Shown here: positions 1-11,920 of the stretch, in pieces | How the letters are laid out: the number at the start of each line of letters is the position of its first letter | Position numbering within the stretch: the first letter of the stretch is position 1 | DNA from: Galeopsis tetrahit | Lineage: Eukaryota > Streptophyta > Magnoliopsida > Lamiales > Lamiaceae | Assembly (NCBI GenBank): GCA_963675135.1 | Contig: OY776129.1 | Span: 59,102,845 to 59,166,844, forward strand | Length of the DNA: 64,000 nucleotides | Direction of reading: 5' to 3' | Notes under the pieces: model-generated | Database searches by the model: none | Told to the model about the DNA's origin: nothing | Seen by the model: the letters and a program-made list of their open reading frames with translations, nothing else | Translations under genes and position numbers: made by a program

Positions 1-599
1 GTAGTGTGATGTGATTGAGAGGGAAAATAATATAATAAAATGTAAGAGAGTAATTGACCAATAAACGAATGGATATATAGTCTCCCTTAAGACCAAGATC
101 CAAGCCCATCTTTTAATTCAAGGCAAAAATTCTGGATATTACAACTTAAGATAAATCTATATTTTACATTCCTAATATGCCCTCAACCCAATATATTAAA
201 CGAATTAATATTATTTAGCTAGACAATTAATATTAAAATTGAATAAGTCTCCCTTAATTATAGCTGACCTTTCCTTATACGGTTTATTTCCAATTGAATC
301 ACTCATTTCCATTTTTTCATTACTACTGTAATCAATGCATCATAATTTTCAGCGTTTCCAATCTTTCAATTCAGCTCGTTCTTCGTTTCCAAAAATCTGC
401 AATCAATTTCTGCATTTATCTCCATGAATCGATGATAACCTGTTATAGTATAATCAATGGTGTGCATATTTGTATTGTTATGCAGTTTGTATTTGCATAT
501 TGGTACTGTTATGCAATGTATTCATGCATATTTCCTTATTATCTATATATATATATATATATATATAAAAACACAATAGTGAATCATTGGAAATTTCCC

Positions 600-3500
600 G
601 CCTAAATTTGCTGAAATAATAAAAATAATAATTTTATAGTGGAGCCTAACTGTACCCTGCTGTTTGCTTATGCAATACGCCTCCATCATCCCACCCTCTC
701 TTCCAAACCCCAACCAAGCATCTTTAATTTCTTAACAATAATTGATTTTTAATTTTTCTATTTCTCATTTCAAAGATTTTGATTTTTTCTCAATTTTCAG
801 TGTGCCCTAGATCCAATGGGCGATTTTTGAGCGAATCTAATGGCCGATTTTTGAGCAAGTTGAAGGTTTCTGCATAGATTTCATCGATAATGACTGTGGA
901 GAAGGCAAATGGGTTCAGGTTACTTTTCTCAATTTCTCGATTTTATTTTGTAAAAATAGTGAATTTTTGTTTGGTTCATCTTTAATTTGCACAATTTCAG
1001 TGTTAATCGGATAATTTATGATGTAATTTGCCATGGAATTGCAGTTAGAGCAGAAAGAAAAGGGGCCTGGAGCGAGCAATTACAGTGGTAGGGCACAAGT
1101 CTACGTTTTCGGCGGTGAGTTCTTAACTCGAGTTTCGGTGATAATCTCCTTCACGCTTTTAATCTCACCGAGCAGAAACCTACAAATCTCCCACCACGCC
1201 TCTAAAAATTTATGCAGAAACCTACAAATCGAGGCGACTCTTCAAATTCAAATTTTAAAATTTTACATTTTGATCCATCTTCAATTTTTCAATTTGATTC
1301 TTCAAATTTCAAAATTCTTATTAGTTGCAGGTTTCATTCGATTTTATATCATCTCTACAGTTTCTCTTGTGCGCTACTAAAAAACTGCTACATTTGCACA
1401 TAATTTTCTTTCAAATCTGCAATGCGTGGTGAAATTACATATTCAATGGGTTTGCACTTTGCAGCTTAGTCATTCTGCGAGTTATCGATTCTCAAATACC
1501 CAAAATTTGATTTTTCATTTTTCACCGATTTTTTTTAATTTGAATCGCAGTTTGCGTGATAGATCACGTTGAAGATTCACTTGAATGTAAAACAGATGTT
1601 CAAAATCATTCATCGTCTCAATTTTTCTATCCAATGGCTTCTCTCTTTCTCGGAGTAGGAGACCTTTGTGAATGTGAGTTTGAACTTCTCTTCTTTTTTT
1701 TTCGATTTTGTTTACATTATTTATATATATATATATATTGTTATTTTCCTTTGTGGATTTTTCAATTCAGTTTGCTTTTCTTATCCTCCCTGTAAATTTA
1801 TGGTAATATTAATTTCTCATCAGTTCTTGACGATTTTTTTTTTTTTTTTTTTTTTTTTTTGCGTAGGAAACAAAGTGGGCATCTAGAGTTGCTGAATCAA
1901 AGGCTTTTCCATGGTGGGCATCTAGAGTTGCTGAATCAAAGGCTTTTTCATGGACTTATTCTGGTATTCTCGAATTTTATTCAAGTTAAAAAGATTTTTT
2001 TTAAGAGTAGTCAGGATTATTGTGATAAGATTATTAATATGATTGGATATTATGATCTGTTTGGTATAAAGTGGTATATAAGATTGTAACAGAAAACTTA
2101 TTTATTTATGATTTAGTTGGGTGATTAAGTTGTTATTTTACAAATTCTTGAAAGTTAGGAAGATTGACCTAAACAAAGTTGTACTTATGTAGGCATAAAT
2201 GTTCGAATTGAGGAAAATGGAGTAGACTTTATTATTCAGATGCCATGTACTTAGATGGTTTGGTTTATATTTAGATACAAACTTTTTTCTTTTGAGGTAT
2301 TTAGATAAGAACTTACATCATACTGGAAAGAGATGATTGTTTACTTGACTTATGTTAAGTAGTTTGCTTGTGTTTCCCATATTGGTATTTATGGATTCTT
2401 AGTCTGAATGATGCACTGGACTGAAAAGAATAGAGTTGTTGTGTGTGTTTAGGATATTCTTAATTGTCATTGTTCTTAGTCTGTAGTTTAATATATTTTT
2501 TGTCGATGCATTTCGTCCTAACCCATTTATTCTGATTTTCCGCTACAGTGAGGTCAATCTCATTATCCTGTAGGTGTACATTATCCTGTCGATGTCATTC
2601 TTGCTGGTCATCATCAGAAGCAGAGGTCGCACTCCATTTCCCCACAGCGAGTACCACGGTGGAGGAAAGACGACGTAGATGCTAATGTAGTAGCGGCGTG
2701 GAAGAAAGACTATATTTTAAATTTCCTTGGGAAATGGCAAGGTTAGTTTTATTTTATTTCTCTTTGACAATTTTATTCCTACTAATTTTTGTCGTACATT
2801 TTTTTTTTTTTTTTAAATTGAAGCCAATCGAATATCCGCAAAACTCATGCTAAATAATTTTTACCATGCCATGTATGTGAAATGGTATGATTCCTGATGT
2901 CCTGTAGTAATTGATTACCCGCAAAATTACCTTTATCGAATGATGTCCAACTAATTCATATGACCGAAATTCTGAATGAGGCTAATGACAACTGAAAATA
3001 TGCATTCACCTCACATTTTATGTTATCTTCATGAATTCTGCCCGTACAATGACTATTTTCCTACTTTTATGAAATTAAAATTGTTTCTACTATGGTATGT
3101 ACATGAAAAATTCACCTCAGATTTACTATGGCCACCAACATGCATTTCAAGGTTTATATACATGACAAATTAGTTTTAGGTGACATGGGATATAAGATGG
3201 GGTCTGAATTTTTTTTTTTTTACTATGGTCAGTTGTTATAAGCCTATATAATACACTACATAAATAAGATGCACTGCAAAAAAAAAAAAAAAAAAAGATG
3301 AACATTAATTTTGGTCATTATGGAAAACTTTGAGATTTATGGTGTTAGACTTAATTTGTTTTGGAAATATTATTTTCTACCTGATTCAACATTACTTGGA
3401 TATCCTTAATTTGTAAATTTCGTCTCGAATGCTATTTTCATTTCATTTCAGTTCTAGGCTTTTTTTTTTCTTTTTTTTTTTTTGTGAATTTGATGTTGGT

Positions 3501-3745
3501 CATGCTTTGTGTGTTGAAGATCTGCCATAGTATAATATTTTTTCATGAAATACCATTTGCAGCTAAAATGTTTCTTCACTTTTCACTTTTTTTATGATGT
3601 CAATAAGTATTTGACTTATTTTTTGTGGTCGAATAAATACAGGGAGAGCTCAAAATGAGAAGAGAGTATCGAGTCCAAAATAGCAGTGAACACATACAAA
3701 GCACCATGCCAAAATCTTTGTGGTTAATGGTTGTCTAATGAATAT
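600..3745 (+). other. Transcript-like region, no confident protein
   Basis: I do not recognise a gene here. The stretch alternates T/A-rich intron-like DNA with islands of more balanced composition near 790-915, 1030-1115, 1556-1680, 1870-1960, 2540-2741 and 3645-3745, several bounded by AG and GT dinucleotides. The best island is 2575-2741: after an acceptor-like TGTAG it reads open for about 55 codons, contains a stretch VAAWKKDYILNFLGKWQ, and ends at a good donor (G|GTTAGT). Extending that frame 5' meets stops. Nothing links the islands into one long frame. It could be a noncoding transcript, a decayed gene, or gene pieces carried by the Helitron-like element whose 3' end lies at 4080. Low confidence. 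Confidence 0.25.
1876..1953. repeat. 39-bp direct tandem duplication
   Basis: Two head-to-tail copies of a 39-bp unit beginning TGGGCATCTAGAGTTGC, at 1876-1914 and 1915-1953, differing at about one base. It lies straight after a long T tract, in an exon-like island. Confidence 0.8.
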
Positions 3746-4053
3746 TGAAAGCGATGCAGCATTCGATATATACCTGTGAGAGTAGCTATTTCACTATTGA
3801 AGGTATTGAGGAACAAGAAATATGTGCATTGTGATAGAGTTATGTTTTATGTAATTATAAAACCATGTATTGGACATAATTTGACTGTCAATTGTTATTT
3901 GTTATAAGGTTATAAAGTTTTATTAAGTTTGATTGTTTTTATTGTAAAAAAAAAATGAAATTCAAGTTATATATTCATTAACCTTTTTAAATTATTCTTT
4001 TCAATAAAATAAAATAAAATGAGAAAATTTGAACACAAAAAATATATATACTA

Positions 4054-4080
4054 CCGTGCATCGCACGGGTGAATAACTAG
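4054..4080 (+). mobile_element. Helitron-like 3' terminus
   Basis: The stem CCGTGC (4054-4059) pairs with GCACGG (4063-4068) around a 3-base loop. It is followed eight bases later by CTAG (4077-4080) and then T. A short GC-rich hairpin 6-12 bases before a terminal CTRR, inserted before T, is the classical plant Helitron 3' end. The 5' TC end could not be placed; candidates lie in the first few hundred bases or outside the window. The element would include the transcript-like region upstream. Confidence 0.65.
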
Positions 4081-5654
4081 TCCTTATATAAAACACTTAT
4101 ATTATGTTTTATACAATTACAACCTACCATATTTTTATAAATATATTCTATTTTAATTAGAAATTAAATCACTTATAGGTTCAAAGTCATCCAAACTTAT
4201 TTCATGTTGATAATATAATGAGCTATTTATGAATAATATATTCTATACGAATTATGTCGGTAGAGTTATACTCAGTGACATTCCACACGTTGCGTTCATA
4301 TATATATATATTATTATTATTATTATGTAAGTTCTATTCATCAAGAGAATGCATATATCATTGTATGTGCATCCATGGAATGCATATACTATATTATATG
4401 CATTCTATAGATGCATTAGCACTAATATATGTTGTACCTGATGACTGTTTGTAATGCTTTCTTTAATACTTATAGTTCAACCACAAAGCAAAATTCCAGT
4501 ATAAACCAAGAACAACATACCTAGTTTTTCAAAAAAAAAAAAAAAAAACAAGCACGAATCATTTGTTTTAAATCCATAATAAAACAACCCAAACATACCG
4601 AGTTTTACAAAAGAAAAAAACAAGCAGGAATCATCTATTCTAAATTCATGATATATGAATTTTCTCAGTCATCCTCACAACAAAAGCATTAAAATCCAAG
4701 CATTAATAATTAAAAAACTAGATAAGTAAAATAACCATTTATATGTTTCCAACCCCATACCCCCAAAACTACTTGTAAATAAACGGATTCATAGAATCGA
4801 AAAACAATAACATGCATGAGACGATTTTTCCACTAAATACCTTGAAGGATTCTTCGCACAAGGGTTATTCTTGATTTCCGTTTTCTTCTTTCAACTTCAA
4901 TGGTGAGAGAATTTCCAATGTTTTTAGGAATTAATGTTTGTTGAGGGATTAGGAAAGTGTTTTGAATTAAGAAGACAACGCGATTTTTTAGCAAAAAAAA
5001 CTTCCAGATTTTATTGATTTTTTTTCAATTAGTTGACTTTCCATTAATTATATTATTTAAATATAATTATTTCAAAATTTAAAATCGTATCAACACATTA
5101 GGGGTATAATTGTACTTCAATTTGTTATTTTGACTTGATTTGTAACTACAGACAAATTATCCTTGATTTACAAAGACTTAGGGTGAAATGGTCTATAGTG
5201 TAATTCTCCCTTTAGAGTTTATTGGATGCACAAAAATGAAAGTTGAGTAGCTTTCATTGAAGCAGAGGAAGTAACAAACAATACTTCAAATATAATTGAA
5301 TTGTTGATCCAACGTATGAATTTTTTTATATGATTGTACTTTGCATTAATATGTTTGTTTTATGCAAATGCAATCGCATTGTAACACCTTACTGATAAAT
5401 TAAATTAAAAAATAAAAAATTATAAATATATCTTCTAATTAAAAATAAATAAAAATATTTAATTATAAAATAAGATTTATATTTATAGTTGTCAAGATCG
5501 CACCAAATTGGGCCTGACCGATCGACCTGGCCCGGCCCATGGTACGTTGGGTTGGACCTGTGTTGAGCATTCACTCGGGCCCAACACGATTGCTACCGGG
5601 CCTCCATCAACCCTATTGAAAAACCCAGAAAAAAAATGGTTTTGAATCTTTGAT
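4081..5654. other. Intergenic, no gene seen
   Basis: AT-rich DNA with poly-A runs and no convincing reading frame, RNA gene or paired transposon ends. Confidence 0.6.
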
Positions 5655-5655
5655 A

Positions 5656-5870
5656 CTCCCTCCGTCCCAGGATTGTTTGCACCATTTTATGGGCACGCAA
5701 ACTAAGAAAATGTGTAATGAGTGGAGTGTTGAGAGGTAATTGTGTAACTTTTATGAATAAAGTAAAGTGAATGATTGAATTGGGGGTAAAAGTAATGACA
5801 TTTTGTGTAAATATGTGGATATTGTGAGGTTGAGATTTATGAAAAAGTTTCATTTTTTGTTTTAAAAAAT
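5656..5870. mobile_element. Degenerate Stowaway-like MITE, one end
   Basis: Begins TA|CTCCCTCCGTCCCAGG, the common plant Stowaway-type terminus at a TA dinucleotide. No clean matching GGGAG|TA end was found within 400 bp, so the right end is either decayed or deleted. Confidence 0.4.
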
Positions 5871-6008
5871 AATATTTGTCTATGATATCAATCTACTCCC
5901 TTTATCTACGGCGGATTGGTAGTTTGGTACTTCCTATTGCATAACACGTTTTTTTGTGTGAATGATTAGGGATGGTAGTATTCTGTCCTCTTGGTCAGTT
6001 TAGTTTTA

Positions 6009-6221
6009 CTCCCTCTTTCCACCAAAAGTGTGCTCACTTTTTTTTATTTGTGCTTTTAAAAAAATATATTTAATATAATAAGTAAAAAATATATTTGATA
6101 GATACTCAATTTTGTTATTAAAGTAGAAAAAATATTCAAAAGTAAATTATTTAAATGGAATAAGCATATTTTTTATAAACCCAAAAAAAGAAATGAGCAC
6201 ACTTTTAGTGGACGGAGGGAG
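6009..6221. mobile_element. Stowaway-like MITE
   Basis: 213-bp element with inverted ends CTCCCTCTTTCCACCAAAAG and CTTTTAGTGGACGGAGGGAG, flanked by TA on both sides (6007-6008, 6222-6223). Non-coding and AT-rich inside. Ends and TA duplication are those of Tc1/mariner-derived Stowaway MITEs. Confidence 0.8.
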
Positions 6222-7029
6222 TATTTTCAAATCGAAAAAAAAAATCCAAAATCCCGAGCCGAATTATTTCAGTCGGTTATTTTGGTGGAAACAATAATTA
6301 AAAAAAAAAAAGACCGTCATACAACAGCATAAAGCACACCAAATTATTATACATCGTGTCTGAGATTTGAATTTCTGAATATAAGCTGAAGACTCTAAGT
6401 CAAGATTTGACATGTTTAATTTGAGATTATATAAAATTGTGAAAAATCGAATTGAGAATGGATAATATGATAATATTTATATATATATATTAATATTGTT
6501 GAATAATTTTATGTCAAATCAATATAGTATTAAATTCATATTTGCTTCTCCCTTGTTTCCATCACATTCAGTCAAGTCCCAAATAAGTCGAATTTCTTCA
6601 ATTTTAAAACCGAAAACCGGATTGTTAGAATAAAAACCAATCTAACTAAATAAATGTCAACACATATATAAAGTACATAATTTACATACGAACAATTTGT
6701 AAGTATATCGACCAATTTGAATATAGTGAAATTGCCCTAAAAAAAACTTTTCTTTGTGGACAGTGATCGCTACAAAATTGCAAAAACCTTTATGTCAAAG
6801 CACTACAAATAATTGTCAAAATTGCTAGGAAAAATTGCGAGGGTATGTAATTCCTCGTTAAATGGCGAGGGATTTTATGAGAGGAGTAGATGGAAAGGCA
6901 CTACTACATATTTGGCCTTGGAGAGCTTTGAAAAGAGCTCTCAAGTGGGAGCTCTCCAAGCTAAATTGCACTTGGAGAGCTTTTACAAAATTTTAACGTG
7001 TTTTTTTTTTTTTTTCAACCATTAGGTTA

Positions 7030-7970
7030 TAAGGTGTGGCAATAATACTTTCACTTATAATGACATACACTTTTTAGTAATTTTATATTACACTTTTTAT
7101 TCGTATTTTGTTGCACTTTTCAATTGTAGTGTCTTATAATTTTGAATAATATTTTATATTATAGTAATTTACATTTTTTAGTAATGTTATATTACACATT
7201 TTAGTCGAATTTGTTGCACTTTTCAGTTAAAGTGAATTAAAATTTAGAATAATATATTAAGTTATAGTAACTTACACTTTTTAATAATGTTATGTTACAC
7301 ATTTTAGTTTTATATTGTTGCTCTGTTCAGTTATAGAGACTTACACTGTTTAGTAATGTTAAGCTACACCTTTTAGTTATATTGAGCTGCACTTTTCAGT
7401 GATATATAATGTTATGACTAGAAATAAAACTTCATAAAAATATTGTCTAAAAAAAAGTACAATCTAAAACAAACGTGGATTTTGAGTTTTTGAGTCGAAT
7501 TCATTTACAGCAACCGGTATTGATGTTGCTTCTTTATTTTTCTTGTTCTCTTTCTTCTTCTTCCCCTTCTCAAGGTGACCTTTTACTCTTTTCCCCCTCC
7601 TTTTTATTATAGTGACTTACACTTTTTAGTAATATCATGTTGCACTTTTCAGTTATAGTTACTTATTTTTTTAGTAATATTATGTTGCACTTTTCAGTTA
7701 TAGTTACTTACACTTTTCAATAATACTGTGTTGCACTTTTCAGTTATAGACACTTACACTTTTCAGTTATAGTGACATACACTTTTCAGTAATATTGTGT
7801 TGCACTTTTTAGTTATAGTGACTTAAATTTTTAGAAATATTATGTTTTACTTTTCAGTTATACTGACTTGCACTTTTTAATAATATTGTGTTGTATTTTT
7901 CAGTTATACTGACTTACACTTTTTACTTTTAATAATATTCCGTTGAACTCTTTAGTGAATAATTTTTTTC
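7030..7970 (+). repeat. Degenerate ~45-50 bp repeat array
   Basis: At least ten diverged copies of a unit built around TTGCACTTTTCAGTTATAGT followed by GACTTACACTTTTTAGTAAT. Clear copies start near 7109, 7210, 7386, 7648, 7683, 7731, 7798, 7846 and 7890. The array is broken by unrelated sequence at about 7410-7600. The same word set occurs in the arms of the small foldback element at 43161-43350 and once at 25765-25830. No coding potential. Confidence 0.7.
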
Positions 7971-8120
7971 ATTTAAAAGGTTTAGTCACTATAATTGAAA
8001 AGTGTGAACCATTTTTTCTTAAATAATTTAATAGTGGAACTTAATATTTTTTGTAAATTTTTTACTATTTTATTATATAAAATTAATAAAGTTATTTATT
8101 TAACGAGTATGATAGTAGCG

Positions 8121-8390
8121 TAAATGTGGAATGTGTGTTTGTAAATAAGAATTAAAGTAAATGTGGAATGTGAGTTCGTAAATAAGAATTAAATGGTTCA
8201 AACTATATTCTCATTGCATATTTTTTTAATTTTATTATAATAAGTACAAATAAAAATCTATGTGGAATGTGTGTTTGTAAATACGAATTAAATGGTTCAC
8301 ACTATATTCTCATCGTATATTTTTTCAATTTTTTTTCATTTTATTATAATATGTACAAATAAAAATTTTTATTTTTTAAAGTTTTATAGT
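8121..8390 (+). repeat. ~100-bp direct repeat, two to three copies
   Basis: A block starting TGTGGAATGTGTGTTTGTAA and running through a TTATTATAAT-rich tail to ACAAATAAAAA appears near 8160-8250 and again near 8261-8370, with a partial third copy of its start at 8127. Diverged by scattered substitutions. Confidence 0.6.
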
Positions 8391-8670
8391 AGCTTTAGTG
8401 GTTTGTCTTCAGCATAATAACTATAAGGTATATGGTTCAAATCTCAATAATTATTAATTTTAAGACGGGTCGGACTTTGAGAACCATGAATATGGGTATT
8501 AGCATTCAAGTTCTTATATAGAATTGAGTCTATATAAGACTAAACCAAATTAAAATGCTCGGCAAAAAATAACAAGGAAATTCTGGCAAGGGAAATCCCT
8601 TGTTATTCATGTTAAAGAGGACTTTTCCCTTTTTAAATCCCTCTCTATTTGGGTACTTTTTTTGTAGTGA

Positions 8671-10165
8671 AGTAACAAATTAATTCAATGCTTTTGTAAC
8701 AACGAAATTTCCGTTGTAGATAGCAACTTAATGTAATATGTCATGTAGCACATGGATTATGGATATTTAAATGTGTTAAAAATAATAAATCAAGTAAAAT
8801 CCCATCTATGTTCGAAAAAAGTAAAATCCCATCTCGAATTAAGTCGTGAACGCAAACGAATGTAAAGAAATTACCTTAAACCTCATTGTTGCAGTCATAC
8901 ATGTCATTGCGTCATAGGATTTAAATAGTAGGTATCTCATAAAATAAAAGAAAGATTAATACGAGATTTTAACTATATATATATATATATAATAATATTA
9001 CATACAAAGTTGACGAAATTAAATAGTTTTATAATATTAGTGGCGCTTGATTGAAAATTCTTCAATCGAAATGAAAATGAGAATAAATACAGGGTAATAT
9101 GATGGTTAATAAAAACAAAAAATTACCAATGACACAAACTTCCTTTTAAAATAAAGTGATCATTTTATATTCCACAATCAATAATTATTTTATATATTTT
9201 TTTATTTAAAATGCAAGACTAATAATATGATCACTATAAATAGAACTCATTCTCAACATATCGATGATATATATTGGGAGAAAAATGTGTTCTCATATGT
9301 GACCTTAATTTCAAAAGAGAAAGCATTTATGAGAAAATATCCTCTATGGTGATGCTACATACAAATGGTAGGGTCAAAGGTAATCATAGTTAGTTAACCT
9401 AATCTAGTGAATCGGTTTACTTTAAGCAGATTTCAAAAGATTGCCCAATAGTACTAAATGTAGTTATGAAGAATTTGACAAACACTAGAATATACTTAAA
9501 GGCAATATTTACTTTGGTTTTAAAATTTAAGCTTTGGATTTTAAAATTAACACTGATTTATATTTAGATTTAAAAAAAAATTGATTTTTAAAAATTATTC
9601 ATATCAATGATATGTCCAACCTGATAATACTATTTAAGTAAAAAATAATAATCACATTCGATAAAACATTATCACTTCTTAATGTGGTTAAAAAATAAAC
9701 TGAACTGTATTGTGACAAACATAAAATTTAGAGAGAAAAAAGAGTTATCTAACTAAAAAATTTAAAATATGAGTTAAAAGAGATTCGTCTCACCGAAAAA
9801 GAAAAAGATAAGTGAAACTATTTTACACAAATTTTTATTTTACATCAATACACTTGAACATAAATCGAATGCACACATTGGCAGAAATCAAAATTAATAA
9901 AAAAAAAAAAGAAGAAGAAGAAAAAAGAATTGACTTTTCCAAATACTTGATATCAATCAATAACTTGAAACTTTCTAAATATAGTGAAGGTGTCGTTTAA
10001 ACTATCCGCAGTCGGATTGTTAATAGTTTAGACGATATCAAGAAACCACCTCTTTAATTATCAAATCTATTTTCAAACTTATTTATGTATTCACCAACAT
10101 TTTAAATAAATCCAAGCGGAACAAACCCCAATCTTATTTACAGAGAAAGTACGAATTATGAGTTA
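8671..10165. other. Intergenic, no gene seen
   Basis: AT-rich sequence with a TA microsatellite near 8978-8990 and purine runs near 9900. No supported gene. Confidence 0.6.
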
Positions 10166-10386
10166 CTCCCTCCATCCATAAGTTTTCCATTTTATCATTT
10201 TGGTCCGTCCGCCTATAAACCTTCTCATACCCTTTTTAGTAAGTATTTTTTCTTACACTTCACTTTATATCTTACTTTTTCTCTCTATCTCTCTCCTTCT
10301 CCCAATCACCTATATCTATTATTTAATCACTTTTCTTAATCTCTGTGGCAAAAAGTAACGGGAAGCTAATAGGCGAACGGAGAGAG
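10166..10386. mobile_element. Stowaway-like MITE
   Basis: 221 bp, from CTCCCTCCATCC to GGCGAACGGAGAGAG, with TA at both edges (10164-10165 and 10387-10388). The ends are imperfect inverted repeats, so it is an older copy than the one at 6009. Confidence 0.7.
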
Positions 10387-10861
10387 TATATAAATATTGA
10401 ACAAGGGAAAAGAGAGATTGAGGCATGAAATCAAAATTTAAAAAGTGATAGACGAGTTTAAAAAAAAAAGTGAGACGAATACATCACATAATACATATGC
10501 ATCAGTTGAAGCAGGTTAGATCGGATTGAGCACGTACACTAATTTGGTGCAAATTTTCATATATATTTTTTTGCAAAATATATAATATTAAATTTGTCGC
10601 AAATTTTAATCTGTCCGATTTTTTTATTTTTTTGGGTCAAAATTATGTAGTGTAAACAATTTCAAGTAAATTTACACGGACAGTGATATTAACATTAGGG
10701 CAAATCTGAAAATCCCGTTTACTTTAAAATTTTAAATTAAATTAAAAAAAAACAGTAAAAAAAGGGTAGTAAAGAAAAAGGAATACAAAGATTTTTTGCA
10801 GTGCGACATTTTTGAGGGAGAACAAGAGAAGGGGGAGAAAGAGGTGGTGGGCATTCATACT

Positions 10862-11067
10862 CGATCTATATATACACAAAAAACACACCGGTCCATTCGA
10901 TACGATTCCATTATTGAGAGGATCAACATTAGGGTTCTTTTGACTGCATATTTATCTGAATTTCTGAGTATCGATCTGGCTTCTAGTGTTTTCCGAGTGG
11001 CAAAATAGCACAAAAGTAGGAGCTTTCTAGATCCTTGAGTCCGGGTTCGCGTCAACTGATGCTATTG
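10862..11067 (+). promoter_or_regulatory. PMT2 core promoter and 5' leader exon
   Basis: A TATATATA box lies at about 10867-10874, and the sequence after it is gene-like until a donor ATTG|GTATGAG (exon end 11067). The matching acceptor is CCTCAG at 11907-11912, eight bases before the PMT2 start codon. This suggests a leader intron of about 840 bp. Inferred from splice signals only. Confidence 0.5.
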
Positions 11068-11920
11068 GTATGAGATTTAAATGTTATCTACATTTTTATC
11101 CACTTTTGAATACTTAATTTTGATTGTGGTTTTTGGTGTTTATTGTACTTATTCATTCAGAGTATGTGGGAAGGGGAAAGCTTTGGAGCTTGCCCTTGAA
11201 TCTGTGATGTGGGATATATTTTATGCCGATACTGCTTGAGTATTAGAATTAGTTTAAATTCAATGTTCTTCGCTCTTCAGCCCACCCCAAATAAATAAAT
11301 TTCTTTATATTATTCGAGAGCTCTGTTTACTGATATTTGATGTAGATGTATGTATGAAGTTTAAATTATTAAAAAAGAATCGTATCTAAATGATTTAACT
11401 GGTTGCTATCATCATTCTGTTACTTTCTGGAAGTTAAGCAAAATAGATTGAAATTTATTGCATATTTTATGACTAGATCTGCTTCCATTTCACTAATCAA
11501 CATAAAAGATGTGCCTTGGTTATGTGCATAATGTATTTTAGTTCCGTTAGCATTGAAAAGCATAACAAATTCTTACAGCAGTGTGTAACTTACTTTGGTA
11601 TTTCTGGATTGGAGCCTGCAGTTTTACTTATGTTGTCTTATGCATAATAAAAATTGCTTACATAGTATTTTCCACATTCCAAAAGTGAATTAGTAGGAGT
11701 GGCAAGTACATAAAAAGAAAGTAATATTGTTGACATGATCTGGTAGATGATAATTTTGGCTTTTCTATCAAGTTTGATACAAACCTAAATCATTGATTAA
11801 TGTGGATTCATGCTATCACGTGTATATCACTATTCGATTGTTCCCCCTCCTAAAATTAGAATACAATGAGTTTTAAAGTTAATTCCACTAACTTGAGTAA
11901 CAAATGCCTCAGGGCCTGTG

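Larger units (their letters stand above)
6899..8669. mobile_element. Possible non-autonomous CACTA-type element
   Basis: Left end CACTACTACA (6899) and right end TTTTTTTGTAGTG (to 8669) are inverted and resemble En/Spm CACTA termini. The left subterminal 75 bp holds several direct and inverted copies of a GGAGAGCTTT/GAGCTC word, a CACTA habit; the right end has its own repeated AAGGGAA-type words. No 3-bp target duplication is visible (AGG left, AAG right), and another CACTACAAAT lies at 6801, so the pairing is uncertain. No transposase frame. The inside holds the 45-bp repeat array. Confidence 0.35.

Noticed and set aside
61..80. 5' terminus of the Helitron-like element at TCTCCCTTAA
   Set aside because: Preceded by G rather than A, and similar words occur near 247 and 5205; not enough to place the end.
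11918..11920. Start of PMT2 one codon earlier
   Set aside because: The codon is GTG; the first ATG is at 11921 and matches the family start.
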